Source of the DNA: Paracyclopina nana
Taxonomy: Eukaryota > Arthropoda > Copepoda > Cyclopoida > Cyclopettidae
Direction of reading: 5' to 3'
DNA: 64,000 nucleotides
Assembly: GCA_019096065.1 (NCBI GenBank)
Contig: JAGUCH010000005.1
Coordinates: 7,006,001-7,070,000 of the forward strand
Shown here: positions 11,121 to 24,060 of the stretch, one piece after another
Layout: each line of letters starts with the position of its first letter
How positions within the stretch are numbered: the stretch's first letter is position 1
Translations under genes and position numbers: made by a program
Notes under the pieces: model-generated
What the model saw: the letters and a program-made list of their open reading frames with translations, nothing else
Told to the model about the DNA's origin: nothing
Database searches by the model: none

Positions 11121-11898
11121 ACTTAACAATCAATTTTTTCTGCTACTTATTTGAACACTTTAAGGCAGGCCGTAGGCCTGCCAATTAACATGAAACTTCA
11201 ATGTAACAAAGCAATTGGGGAGTGGGCCGAAGGCCCACCCTCCACATTTGGAGAAATCAATTGAAAATTCAATTATGACAGAGAGGGTCGATCACACACA
11301 ATTCATTTATTGATTCTTCACCAAAATTGGCTGCAGAAATTTATGGTATCTATGCCTCTCAACAGCTTCTGACTGCAAGCCACAAGCAATCCTTAAACAA
11401 GCTTGCAGATTCGAAAATCAGTTTTTTTGCCCAAACCCCTTGCAATGGTGTGAAAATTGGAAAATTAAGTTTCATGACCACTGGAACACTCTTGAGTGGT
11501 CAAGTGGTGCAGACAGTGTTCCTGGTAAGGTTTTAACCTAAACTTTCTTGACCAACTATACATATCATAAATAACGCACATTTTTCTCTTCCTTGTAAAA
11601 TGAGAGTGCTAGCAGTTTTTTAAACTTGTATGCTATGGGAAGCTACGACAGGGGATTTTTGTTTTACACCATTGGAACCCCCTATTCAATGGCTTTCAGA
11701 ATATATATAAATTAGAGTTGGTTCAGAAAGTTAAGGTTAAAACTTCACAAGGAACACTGTATGCAGTAAGCAAATGGCTGTATAGATTAAGGTAAAAATG
11801 AATGGTGGCCTAGCTGGATTTTTGGGTATTACAAGAAATCAACTATACCCTAATTGTCTAGGCCCTAGGGGGGTCCTAGGTGTCAGCAAAATAAATTG
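11121..11898. other. Intergenic with one palindromic unit, no gene seen
   Basis: 11150-11250 is a single unit of the GC-palindrome family (GGCAGGCCGTAGGCCTGCC and GTGGGCCGAAGGCCCACC). The remainder has no supported gene; a 69-codon ORF at 11327 shows no recognisable features. Confidence 0.5.
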
Positions 11899-11900
11899 AA

Positions 11901-14900
11901 CTAGGTAAAGGCGTCCATAAATGGACAGCGGGGGGCGGGCCTACGGTTTTGAGCAAAAGTCTGTACTAATTTTGTACCATCATAATTGTTAATTATGTTT
12001 CTCTACTGGCAACCAAAAATCCCTGATAAGGTTTCAATTTCAAAATAGTTCTCAGTTTATTTTTGGTCCAAAGCTAGCACACAATAGGGAAAAACGAAAT
12101 GAAAACAAAAATATTGGGAAAAAAATTTGACCAGGGGAATCTTCTCATCTTCTTTTGAAGTTGAGATTGGGCTGCTTTTTTAGTCTGAATAGCCCTTGCA
12201 GTCTTAAGCAGCCTCAATTGACAGTCTAGAACAACCTCAAATCATCAGTCTGGAGTGGCCTTAATTTGTAGTCTTGAGCAGCCGCAATTTACATCTTGAA
12301 CAGCCTCAAATTACTGTCTTGAGCGGCCTCACTTAGTAGACTTGAGTGGCCTCAATTTATAGTCTTGGGTGGCGTCAATTTGTAGTCTTGAGCAGCCACA
12401 ATTTGCGCCATGAAAAGTCCAAATTATAAGCAATTTGCGGTCTTGAACAGCCTCACTTTGTTGTCTTGAGCAGCCATAACTTGTAGTTTTGAGCTGCCCA
12501 GTATGAAGTCCAGAACAGCATGTTACAGTTTTAGTTACCGATTGAGTCATCAAAACCGGGTAAGCGCTATGGCCAATTCGGCCGGTTTATTTAGTGCGAC
12601 AGTGCAGCCAGCGCATACCGTTTCTCATGACTCAATCGGTATATATCATTGATTAAAAATGTGCGATGCAAAATTGCAATGGCTGCATGGTGTCAATCGG
12701 TAGTGGTTCAAACTCAGTCTCGGTATTGAGCTAGAAGTAGAAGCGGGCAGCTGTACTTGGATCGACTTGGACATACATTCCTTGGATAGACTGCAACTGA
12801 TGGCCCTTGGATAGACAGACTGAACTCATAGTCCCTGGATTGACTAGACAGATCATCCTTGGATCGACTTTGAAGACAAACAGTCCTTAGATCAATGAAA
12901 CGAATAGTCTTTGGATTGACTAATATGACTTGGTAACAAGGTGAAACAAAGGCCAAATGTGGGCCCTGTTAAAAATCGCAATTTTGCTCAAGCAATTATT
13001 CACATTTCTTGATCTGATTTTTTGTATCAGCTAGAACTCTGATCAGAAGGTAGCAAGACCTGTAGATGCAAGTACAGTATGTTTTCCCAGACGGACCAAG
13101 GCTGATTCATCCTGTTTGATGCAAGTACTACCCATCTTTTTTCTATCCAAGGTTGGTCGATCTAAGGACTATATGTTCTAATAGTCGATCCAAGAACCGT
13201 TTGTCTTGTCGATCCAAGTACAGTTCATTTTTCTTATCTAACAAAATTCATGTCAGTCCTGGTCTATCCAAGGACTATGTGTTATAACAGTCGATCCAAG
13301 GATGATCTGTCTTGTCAATCTGGGGACTGTCCATAGCGGTAGTTGATCCATGGATGATATGTTTTGTCAATGCAAGGCCAGTTTGTCGTAGTCTATCCAC
13401 AGATGATCCATTGTCGATCCAAGGGTAGGAGTCCATAGAAGCCACAGACCCGCCAAGTGAGCATGTGTTGACTTGGGTCACTTTATGATGGATCAAAATA
13501 GTAGGTTGAGTCCATCTTTGAATTTATTTCAACCTGGGATTTTTGGTGATTGTTAGAGAAAAATGAATCCCTATCACCATCAACAAAAGTTAGACCCCGT
13601 GACAAATCCCTGATAGGTTAGTAATAATTAGAGAACCTCGCAAATAGCTTATTCCACAAATTTCTGCAGCCAAGTTTGATGAATAATCATTAAATGAATT
13701 GTTTCTGATGAACCCTCTCAGTCATAATTGAAAAGTAGCTGTCCACATTGGAACAAGTACAATTATTTGGGAGCCCTGTGTGTATACTTTCAGCAGGCAA
13801 CCTAAAATTTGGCAAGTGCATTCCTCTCCTCATTGTGCATGATCATTATTGGCGCCATTTCTTGACTTTCCTCCAAATGACAGACTTTCATTTTTCTCTG
13901 CTCCCAATTAACAAAATGAGCTGAATTTTTTGATAATGACTCTTATTTTGTCAGGGCTACAATTTGTATTAGCAACTTTTTTCCCAATTCTGAACGCGCA
14001 TGTGTCCAGCTCCAGGAAAAAATTTCTATCAAGATAGTCCTCTAAATTGTTACTCATTAGGATGTCCCATAATACCGTCTGGTTGTTCAAAAATGGACGG
14101 TGCAGGAATCAAAAGTTTGTGTTATGAATTCATGAATTTTGTGGCTTAATGGGCATCAATGGAAAGCTAGAACCTTTGGACATCTTTTTTGTTTTATGAC
14201 AAAATGAAAAGTATTATTGTGAATTCCGTGTGACAGCAAAAAATAAATGATGTATCAGTTTTTTCGTGACAAGATTTGGGTTGTCTTGGGAGAATTGAAT
14301 TTTCCCGGCTTTTTCCTCTTTCGATTGATGTTTTCTACTTTTACAAAAAAGGCTCAATCTTTCCAACAACATCATTTAAAAGTCCTTTATTTCTTGAATA
14401 ATTTAAAAGTCCTGTATTTCTTGAATATGTGACAAAAGTTAAGATTCCCGTACCGTCCAATTTTGAACGGACAGACTGTATATGGACACATGAATAATTA
14501 TAAAGTAACATTCTGTGCTTCATCAGGCTACATGGGCCCACAAATAATGTCACATAGCATTCTGTCCCATAACATTTTGTCTCATAGCATTATGTTCCAT
14601 AACAAATTGTCACAAAGCAAATTTTTGCATAGCATATTGTTGCGTATGCATTTGTCATATAACATATTGTCTCATGGCATATTGTCACATAGCATAATGT
14701 CCCATAGCATGTTGGCTCATAGCAAATTGTCACATAGGCATTTGTCTCAAAGCATATTGTCTTATAGGATATATTCCCATAGCATAATGTCTCATAGCTT
14801 AATGTCTCATAGCATAATGTCACATAGCATAATGTCTCATACCATATTGTCACATAGCAAATTGTTACATACAAAGCATTTTGGCTCATAGCATAATGTC

Positions 14901-16507
14901 TCATAGTCTATTGGCACACAGCCAATTGTCACATAGCATAATGTATCATAGCATATTGCCAATTAGCAAATTGTCACATAGCATATTGTCACATAGCAAA
15001 TTATAAAATAGCCAATTTAGCCAAACATGCTAACATGCATATTGTCTCATAGCAAATTGTCACATAGCATTATATCCTATGAGACAATTTGCAAGGTGAC
15101 AAATGCCTATGAGACAATTTGCTATGTGACAAATGCCTATGAGAAAATTTGCTATGAGCCAATATGCAATAGACATAGTGCTATGTGACAATATGCTATA
15201 AATTGACAAAACAGAACTGTCCATGGATCAACTGCTCTGATGTAGAAGAGTTCTTGGATTTGCAGGTAAAACATACAGTCTATGGATGGGCAAGAAGGAT
15301 GGACATAATTTGCCACCCGTAAAGATACTATGTTAGTCTACTCTATCCAAGGATGATAGAAAACAGTATCATAACAAAAACATGCCATGGGCCTACAATT
15401 TTGTAGAATCACTTAAGGGCAAAAATGATACTTATAAAAGTTATGGGGAATGCAAAATTAGGGCTCCACGCAAAAATTCACTTCATTTGGCCAAGGCCTG
15501 CTGGAGATATTGCACATATATTAAAAATGCTTACAAACAAGTACCCTTGGGGGTCCGAATCGGAAAAAAGTCATTAATACAAATTGCAGCCTTGACAACT
15601 GGGAGCCGCACACAAAAATTCAACTCATTTTGTTTCATGAGAGCAAGAAAAATAGAAGTCTGTCATTTGGTGGGAAAAAATGGCCCAAATAAAGATCAAG
15701 CTCGATTGGGAGAGGAATTCACATGCCAAATTTCAGGTCGCCTGCTCAGTATGTGCACAGGGCTTACAAATAATCATACTAGTTCCAATGTTGATGTCTC
15801 TTTTTCATTTGATTCTACTAAATGTGGAGGGTGGGCCTTCCACCCACTCCCTAATTACTATGTAATGACAAGCATACGGCCTGCCCTAAAGTGTTCAATT
15901 AAGTAGCAGATAATTTGATTCCGCTCAATGTGAAAGTGCCTTCGGCCCACTCCCTAATTACTATGTAATGGGAAGCCTAAGGCCTGCCCTAAAGTGTTCA
16001 ATTAAGTAGCAGATAATTTGATTCTGCTAAATGTGGAGGGGGGGCCTTCGGCCCACTCCAAAATTAATATATAATGGCAAACCTATGGCATACCATTGAA
16101 GCTTCATGTTAATTGGCAAGCCTACTGCCTGCCCTAAAGTGTTCAATTAAGTAGCAGATAATTTGATTCCGCTAAATGTGGAGGGTGGGCCTTTGGCCCA
16201 CTCCACAATTACTATGTAATGGTAAACCTATGGCATACCATTGAAGCTTGTTAATTGGCAGGCCTACGGCCTGCCCTAAAGTGTTCAATTAAGTAAGTAG
16301 CAGATCAAATTGATCATTAATTATGTGTCTCAGGTGGCTCACTGGTAGAGTGTCCGGCTGCAGAACAGACTGTACCTGGTTCAAATCCCACAAGGGTCAT
16401 AGAAATTTTTCCATTTTTCTGGATCACAATTTACTTCCTGGTCGATATCCTGGTCGATATCCTGGTACAGTTTCCTGTCTGGAAATTGGATCCTGACGTA
16501 GGTCACA
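11901..16507 (-). mobile_element. Non-autonomous Helitron-like element, copy 2
   Basis: Matches copy 1 base for base as far as I can read, apart from one extra T (near 13020), from the CTAG end at 11901-11904 to GGTCACA at 16501-16507. The flanks differ on both sides. At the right it stops inside the SINE body, about 40 bp short of the GC hairpin kept in copy 1. It contains the same minisatellites, MITE (14073-14480), tandem units and SINE head. Such identity implies very recent duplication or an assembly artefact. Confidence 0.75.
16326..16507 (+). mobile_element. Truncated tRNA-Cys-like SINE inside copy 2
   Basis: Identical to the 8608 SINE through the head and most of the body, but the sequence diverges straight after GGTCACA, losing the GC hairpin tail. 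Confidence 0.7.
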
Positions 16508-16783
16508 AAAATGCAAGCAAACTAGTTGAAAAATGGCCAAAATTCACTTTTTGGACCCTTCTTTGAGGGCATTTTACTCCCATATCAGTAGATGGATTTT
16601 TTATTTTTCAACTCTGGATGAAAGCTAAAGATTAGAACTATCATCACAAAAAAAACATTATACTATGTCTGCAAATGGTCTGGAGCAATTCAAAATACAT
16701 ATATTTTTTTAAAAAAATGCCTTTTCAGTAACACATATAAAACCAACAAGAGAAAGTGACAAACATTTTTTTATCATCTTAAA
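16508..16783. other. Intergenic, no gene seen
   Basis: AT-rich sequence between the truncated SINE and a satellite array; nothing identified. Confidence 0.4.
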
Positions 16784-17830
16784 CATGCCAGTGCACACCT
16801 TGAGGCTTGTCCCAAGCAAAAGACATTCAAGGAACATTGGCCCTACCCCATGCCAGGAGCCTTGGCAATTCCAGTTATGCTCCACTGTAGCTGCTAAATA
16901 AGCCAACATGGAGCCCCTGGCTCCAATGTTAGTGCATGAAAGTGTCTTTTTCAGCCTCTAGAGGTCTGTGCTGACCTGGAGGCTTGCCCCAAGCAAAAAA
17001 TTCAGTGTACATTGCCCCAGGCCAGGAGCCTGGGCGGTTCCAGCTATGCTCCACTGTAGCTGCTAAATAAGCTGAGTGGGGGCCCTTGGCTCCCATGTCA
17101 GCGTTTGAAATTGTCATTTTGTAGCCTCTAGAGAGGTCTTTACTAACCTGAAAGGCTTGTCTCAAGCAAAAAAAATCAGGGTACATTTGCCCTGGCCAGG
17201 AGCCTGGTGGATTCCAGTTATGCTACATTGTTAAGCATAAAGTGGATTCCCCAGGCTCTTGGCCAGGGCCAATGTACCCAGTTTTTTGCTTGGGACAAGT
17301 CTCTAGGTCAGCACAGACCTCTAGATGCTTAAAAAAGACAATTGCATCCACTGACATGGGAGCCAAGGGCTTGATCCCTGTTTTCATCGTACAAGAGCCT
17401 ATGGGACCCAATTTATGCTTAACAATGGAGCATAACTGGAACTGCTCAGGCTCCTGGCCAAGGGCAGGTCCATTTTTCCCTGAAATATTTTTGCTTGAGA
17501 CAGGCTTCCAGGTCAGCACAGACCTCAAGAGGCTTAAAAAAGACAATTTCATCCACTGACATGGGAGCCAGGGGCCTCCTGTTGCCATATATTAGCTGCT
17601 ACAGTGGAGCATAATTGGAACCGCCCAGGCTCCTGGCCTGGGGCAATGCACCCTGATTTTTTTTGCTTGGGACAAGCCTCCAGGTCAGCACAGACCTCTA
17701 GAGGCTGAAAAAGACACTTTCATCCACTAACATTGGAGCCAGGGGCTCCCTGTTGGTTTATTTAGCAGCTACAGTGGAGGATAACTGGAACCGCCCACCA
17801 AGCCTCTAGGAGTGTACCAAATCTTAATCT
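16784..17830. repeat. Palindromic satellite, about 175-210 bp units
   Basis: Units contain GAGGCTTGTCCCAAGCAAAA, CCAGGAGCCTGGGCGGTTCC, ATGCTCCACTGTAGCTGCTA and CAGCCTCTAGAGGTCTGTGC. About 2.5 units read in one direction up to roughly 17235; then about three units read in the opposite direction to 17830. The whole block is therefore a large imperfect palindrome. ORFs on both strands share the same peptide phrases because of the inversion and are not taken as genes. Confidence 0.8.
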
Positions 17831-18765
17831 ATTGGGCCAAAAAACTGATTTTCGAATCTGTAAGCTTGTATCAGGATTGCTTGTGGCTCTTAGTCAGATT
17901 TATTTTTATTTTGGCAGCATTTTGGGGTACTTCCTTAATAAATGCTTTTCATTTTTTTAAAATATTGAGTAAATAGTCATTAAGCTTTGATTTCATTAAA
18001 TGAACATGTAAAAACAAGCTGAAATTGAAATTTTTTTTATAAATATTGGATATGATGAGCAAGTTTTATTTTTGTCATCATATTGTTGGACCATTTTTAG
18101 GGTACTTTTAAGTGCATCATTGTTTACTTAATTAGTGCAATTTAAGCTGATCACATCAAATTATGACAAAAGCAAAATATGTTCATCATACCCCATATTT
18201 ATAATAAAAGGGGATGCTACATAATTTCAATGATGGTGCAGTTTGGGTGTATCTCGGAGTTGACTAAATAGATTTGCCTAAAAATTGGCATATGTTCTGA
18301 GAATTAGAATCTAAGCTACTTTTGCTTAAATAACTTTTTTATTGAATGACTTTTTCTGAATCTAAATAAATAAAAAATATAATAACAGCTACTTTAAAAA
18401 TGTTTTGTGCACTTTTTTGTCAAAAGTTTTTGACAATTTGGATAAATCTAAGTTTTAAGCAAGTTTAATGTAATGATTGCTACCTAATATTGTTTACAAA
18501 TATCATTTTAAAAATCAGAGTTTGAATTTCTCGCCTGGAGGCATAACAGGAGTTTTTTTTGTTTAGGTGTCCAAAGTCACAATTCAAACACAAAAAATCA
18601 ATTCTCAAAATTTTCATCTTAAGTCACTCAACCTTTCCAAAATCTGAAATACATGCAGCTATATCCCAAATAAAATAGCTTAATTGTGAGGCAGTTTAAC
18701 TTCCTTTCATGATATTTTTAGTATCAAAAATAACATGACACATTGGGAAGTTCTTAAAAAACTAA
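17831..18765. other. Intergenic, no gene seen
   Basis: Very AT-rich (long A/T runs), with no ORF or repeat that I can support. Confidence 0.5.
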
Positions 18766-18976
18766 TTGGGGGGCGGGCCTTCGGCCCGCCCCCCACATTT
18801 CGCTGTGACCTACGTCAGGATCCAATTTCCAGACAGGAAACTGTACCAGGATATCGACCAGGAAGTAAATTGTGATCCAGAAAAATGGAAAAATTTCTCT
18901 GACCCTAGCGGGATTTGAACCAGGTACAGTCTGTTCTGCAGCCGGACACTCTACCAGTGAGCCACCTGAGACACAT
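18766..18976 (-). mobile_element. tRNA-Cys-like SINE within copy 3
   Basis: Complete family member with hairpin tail at the left and tRNA-like head at the right (B box GGATTTGAACC, anticodon GCA in reverse). It sits at the element's end exactly as in copy 1. Confidence 0.75.
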
Positions 18977-20580
18977 ACATAATCATCAATTTTATCTGCT
19001 ACTTACTTAATTGAACACTTAAGGGCAGGCCATAGGCTTGCCAATTAACATGAAGCTTCAATGGTATGCCATAGGTTTGCCATTACATAGTAATTGTGGA
19101 GTGGGCTGAAGGCCCACCCTCCACATTTAGCGGAATCAAATTATCTGCTACTTAATTGAACACTTTATGGCAGGCCGTAGGCCTGCCAATTAACATGATG
19201 CTTCAATGGTATGCCAAAGGTTTGCCATTACATATTTATTGTGGAGTGGGCCGAAGGCCCACCCTCCACATTTAGCGGAATCAAATTATCTGCTACTTAA
19301 TAAAACACTTTAGGGCAGGCCTTAGGCTTGTCATTACATAGTAATTACGGAGTGGGTGGAATGGATCTTTATTTGGGCCATTTTTTTTCCACCAAATGAC
19401 AGACTTCTATTTTTCTCTGCTCTCATGAAACAAAATGAGTTGAAATTTTGGGTGCAGCTCCCATTTGTCAGGGCTACAATTTGAATTAATGACTTTTTTC
19501 TGATTCGGACCCCCAAGGGTACTTTTTTATAAGCTTTTTTAGTATATCTCCAATATCTCCAGCAGGCCTTGGCCAAATGAAGTGAATTTTTGCGTGGAGC
19601 CCTAATTTTGCATTCCCCATAACTTTTATAAGTATCATTTTTGCCCTTAAGTGATTCTACTAAATTGTAGGCTGATGGCATGTTTTTGTAATGATACTGT
19701 TCACTATCATCCTTGGATAGACTAGAATAACATAGTATCTTTATGGGTGGCAAATCATGTCCATCCTTCTAGCCCATCCATAGACTATGTTTTAAATGCA
19801 AATCCAAGAACTCTTCTACATCAGAGCAGTCGATTCAAGGACAGTTCTGTTTTGTCAATTTATAGCATATTGTCTCGTAGCATATTGTCTCATAGCATAT
19901 TGTCACATAGTACAATGTCCATTGCATATTGGCTCATAGCAAATTGTCTCATAGGCATTTGTCACATAGCAAATTGTCTCATAGGCATTTGTCACCTTGC
20001 AAATTGTCTCATAGGATATAATGCTATGTGACAATTTGATATGAGACAATATGCATATTAGCATGTTTAGTTAAATTGGCTATTTTATAATTTGCTATGT
20101 GACAATATGCTATGAGACATTATGCTATGTGACAATTGGCTGTTTTCCAATACACTTTGAGACATTATGCTATGAGCCAAAATGCTATGTGTGTAACAAT
20201 TTGCTATGTGACAATATGGTATGAGACATTATGCTTTGTGACATTATGCTATGAGACATTGTGCTATGAGACATTATGCTATGGGACTATATCCTATAAG
20301 ACAATATGCTATGATACAAAAGCCTATGTGACAATTTGCTATGAGCCAACATGCTATGGTACATTATGCTATGTGACAATATGCCATGAGACAATATGTT
20401 ATGTGACAAATGCCTATGTGACAATATGCTATGCGACAATTTGCTTTGTGACAATTTGTTATGGGACATAATGATATGAGACAAAATGCTATGGGACATA
20501 ATGCTGTGTGACATTATGTTTGGGCCCATGTAGCTTGATGTAGCACAGAATGTTACTTTATAATTATTCATGCGGCCATA

Positions 20581-20971
20581 TACAGTCTGTCCGTTCAAAA
20601 TTGGACGGTACGGGAATCTTAACTTTTGTCAGATATTCAAGAAATACAGGACTTTTAAATGATATCATTGGAAAGATTGAGCCTTTTTCCATCTTTTTTG
20701 TAAAAGTAGGAAAAATCAATCGAAAGAGGAAAAAGCTGGAAAAATTAAATTTTACCAAAACAACCCATAAAATTGTCACGAAAAAACGGATGCATCATTT
20801 ATTTTTTGATGTCACACGGAATTTATAATAATACTTTTTTTTTGTCATAACACAAAAAAGATGTCCAAATTTTCTAGCTTTCCATTGATGCCCATTAATC
20901 CACAAAATTCATGAATTCATAACACAAACTTTTGATTCCCGCACTGTCCAATTTTGAACAGTCAGACGGTA
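20581..20971. mobile_element. Palindromic MITE within copy 3
   Basis: Begins TACAGTCTGTCCGTTCAAAA and ends GTTCAAAAT-type arm then CAGACGGTA; the core matches 6355-6762 in reverse orientation. Confidence 0.6.
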
Positions 20972-21842
20972 TTATGGAACATCCTAATTTGTGACAATTT
21001 AGAGGACTATCTTGGATAGACAAAAGATGGGTAGCACTTACATCAACGGGACAAATCAGCCTTGGTCATATTGGGAAAACATACTGTATTTGCATCGACA
21101 AGTCTTGCTACCTTCTGGTCAAAAAATCAGATCGAGAAATGTGAATAATTGCTTGAGCAGAATTGCGATTTTTGACTAGGCGCTTATTTGGCCTTTGTTT
21201 CACCTTGTCACCAAGTCATAGTAGTCAATCCAAAGACTATTCGTTTCATTGATCTAAGGACTGTTTGTCTTCATAGTCGATCCAAGGATGATCCGTCTTG
21301 TCAATCAAGGGACTATGAGTTCTGTCTGTCTATCCAAGGGCGATCAGTTGCAGTCTATCCAAGGGCGATCAGTTGCAGTCTATCCAAGGAAAGTACGTCC
21401 AAGTCGATCCAAGTACAGCCGCCCGCTTCTACTTCTAGCTCAATACCAAGACTGAGTTTGAACTTGAACCACTGCCGATTGACGCCATGTGGCGATTGCA
21501 ATTTTGCATCGCACATTTTTAACCAATGATACAAAACTAAAACTGTAACTTGAAGCTGTTCTAGACTTCATACAGGGCTGCTCAAAACTATGAGTTGTGG
21601 CTGCTCAAGACAACAAAGTGAGGCTGTTCAAGACCACAAATTGCTAGAATTTGGACTTTTCATGGCGCAAATTGTGGCTGCTCAAGACTACAAATTGACG
21701 CCACCCAAGTAAAAATTGAGGCCACCCAAGTCCACAAAGTGAGGCAGCTCAAGACAGTAATTTGAGGCTGTTCAAGATGTAAATTGCGGCTGCTCAAGAC
21801 TACAAATTAAGGCCACTCAAGACTAAAAATTAAGGCCACTCC

Positions 21843-22490
21843 AGGGGCATCTCTAACGAGCAATCCTGATGGAACCATTCTACTTTTGAATCACGAAACT
21901 ATGATAGTTATTTTGTCCTCCCCTAGGGAGCGCTTCAGTGGCGCTAGTACATAAAAATATCGCGAAATTCAAATACAAGAACTGGATAAACCAGTTTGAG
22001 AGTGAGCGTTCACGCTCGCTTGCATCACATGCCTGAAAGCGTTACCAGCCTTTTTCAAACTTTAGCTCTTCATAAAATAGATTGTGGCTGTTTTTATGGG
22101 TTCTTGGGGATAATTTTGAATCCATATATTCTAACACAAAGAAAAATCCACAGATTTAAATAAAAATTTTGTCCTGCACCCTACTGTTGCAGGGAGACGG
22201 TCTGCCTACAGGTCGACCGCTCGCTGCGCGCCGTAGTATATTGAGTAGTGTAGTAGTATCATAAGTAAAAGGAATAAACCGCATGGACACATGTTGTCTG
22301 CGGCCCAGTATTGACCTCTGCTAGCCTTACAGGCCCGTCCCCGTCAGACGTAGCCTAGATCCGAGTGGTGACTTGATAAGTCACAGCAGTATATCTCGAC
22401 CTACTACACTACAATAGTATAGTGCGATGACGTGCTAGCGCATGGAGCTCACCTTATACATTTAGCATCTAGCATGAGCATATCATAAAC
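21843..22490. other. Unidentified 650-bp insertion in copy 3
   Basis: This block interrupts the CAGCCTC minisatellite of copy 3 and has no counterpart in copies 1 and 2. It is more GC-rich than its surroundings at 22180-22460 and contains a GAGTGAGCGTTCACGCTCGC palindrome (about 22010-22030). GGCCACTC occurs at both edges and could be an 8-bp target duplication, but the host array itself repeats that word. No ORF, tRNA-like box or inverted termini were recognised. Confidence 0.5.
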
Positions 22491-22892
22491 TTGGGCCACT
22501 CAAGACTGATAATTTGAGGCTGCTCTAGACTGTCAATTGAGGCTGCTTAAGACTGTCAATTGAGGCTGCTTAAGACTGTCAATTGAGGCTGCTTAAGACT
22601 GCAAGGGCTATTCAGACTAAAAAAGTAGCCCAATATCAACTTCAAAAGAAGATGAGAAGATTCCCCTGGTCAAATTTTTTTCCCAATATTTTTGTTTTCA
22701 TTTCGTTTTTCCCTATTATGTGCTAGCCTTGGAAGAGAAATAAACTAAGAACTATCTAGAAATTGAAATCTTATCAGGGATTTTTGGTTACCGGTAGAGA
22801 AAAATAATTATGATGGTACAAAATTAGTACAAACTTTTGCTCAAAACCGTAGGCCCGCCCCCCGCTGTCCATTTATGGACGCCTTTACCTAG

Positions 22893-24060
22893 TTCCATAA
22901 ATTTCCAGGCCCAATTTCAATTGATTATCCTGAAATGGTGTCTTGGTTATTTTTTTGTCACAATATCTTGATTGCCTCAAAATGGCCAAACTGTTCTTCT
23001 TTTTCTCCAAAAATGGACTATATCCAAGAAAAATTTATTTTTAAGGCAAAATTTCATCTTATTTGTCAATATCTACTACTTTGGGCACTTTTGATAGCCA
23101 AGAAGTCATTCAAAAATAAGATGCTGAAAATTGGTCTTGAAATGAGAATTTGGCCAATTGGTGGAATTTCTAGAGATTGCGGAAATGGCTTTTTATGTGA
23201 GTTGGTATTTCTTGTCGAACCCAATATATGTCTGTCCTGGTCGATCTACGGCCTGTGTGTTCTGATTGTCGATCCAATGATGATCCATGGATTATCTGTA
23301 AAAGTAATTGATCCAAGAACGATTTATTTTGTCCATGAGAGGCCAATTTGTCGTAGTCTATCCATGGACGATCCATTGTGAATCCAAGGGAAGGAGTCCC
23401 AACTGTTCTAATAGATTTTAGTCAGTTCTTGGACCTGGCTGCCCAAAATTTACCTATGTCATGGTAAATCTAAGTCAGCAATGGATTACTTGGATAACCA
23501 TTATCCAAGTAATCCATTGCTCCTCAATTCAGCTATGGTTTCCAAAGTCAGAAATGGTGACTCAAGTCACTCCTTAAGTGGCTGCACAAGGTGAAGCTTA
23601 ATAAGGCTTGGCTACCCAAGTCATTCCTAAGTAGTTTGTGTTTAACCAAGTCAGCCCAAGCTAGTTAAGTCACAAGTCAGTTAGGTTACACAAATGAGCC
23701 CCAACTTAGTATGTTAGAATAATAGAATATTAGTTGGTCCCTGTCATGCTATGTTCTGGGTCAGTCATACCAGTAGGCCATGTTCCTGAAATGTTTTGTT
23801 GGTCATGATCTGGGTCCTTCTTTTGGAAGTCAGACTGAAGGCCTACCCTTGACATTTTGCTGAAATTGCACAAGAGGCTGTAGGCCTCTGTGCTGAATGT
23901 GGTAGTGTTTCTTTTTCCAAAGAGGGGATTTGAAACTTATCCCAAAAACTCAAAACTGCAATATACATCCTACTTGGATCAACTACTTGTACAGTCCTTG
24001 GATCAACAAGAGGGATACTACTTGGATCGATTGTTAGAACACACACTCCTTGGATAGACA
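22893..24060. repeat. Intergenic with CTTGGATC-type minisatellite patches
   Basis: CTTGGATCGAC / GTCGATCCAAG words at 23220-23400 and 23940-24060, and AAGTCA-rich simple sequence at 23460-23700. The 148-codon ORF starting at 22935 has no recognisable features and runs into the repeat. No gene is called. Confidence 0.5.

Larger units (their letters stand above)
18766..22892 (+). mobile_element. Helitron-like element, inverted diverged copy 3
   Basis: Runs from the GC hairpin and SINE (18766-18976) to GTCCATTTATGGAC-GCCTTTAC-CTAG (22867-22892) followed by host T. The order of parts mirrors copy 1: palindromic units, the 7664-type segment (about 19365-19760), CATAGC minisatellite (19860-20530), MITE (20581-20971), CTTGGATC words (21200-21420), CAGCCTC minisatellite. 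Relative to copies 1 and 2 it lacks roughly 900 bp corresponding to 5415-6310 and has an extra block at 21843-22490. It is visibly more diverged than copies 1 and 2 are from each other, so it is older. Confidence 0.75.

Noticed and set aside
17223-17588. Overlapping 121- and 105-codon ORFs on opposite strands
   Set aside because: Both lie within the palindromic satellite and share phrases only because of its inversion.
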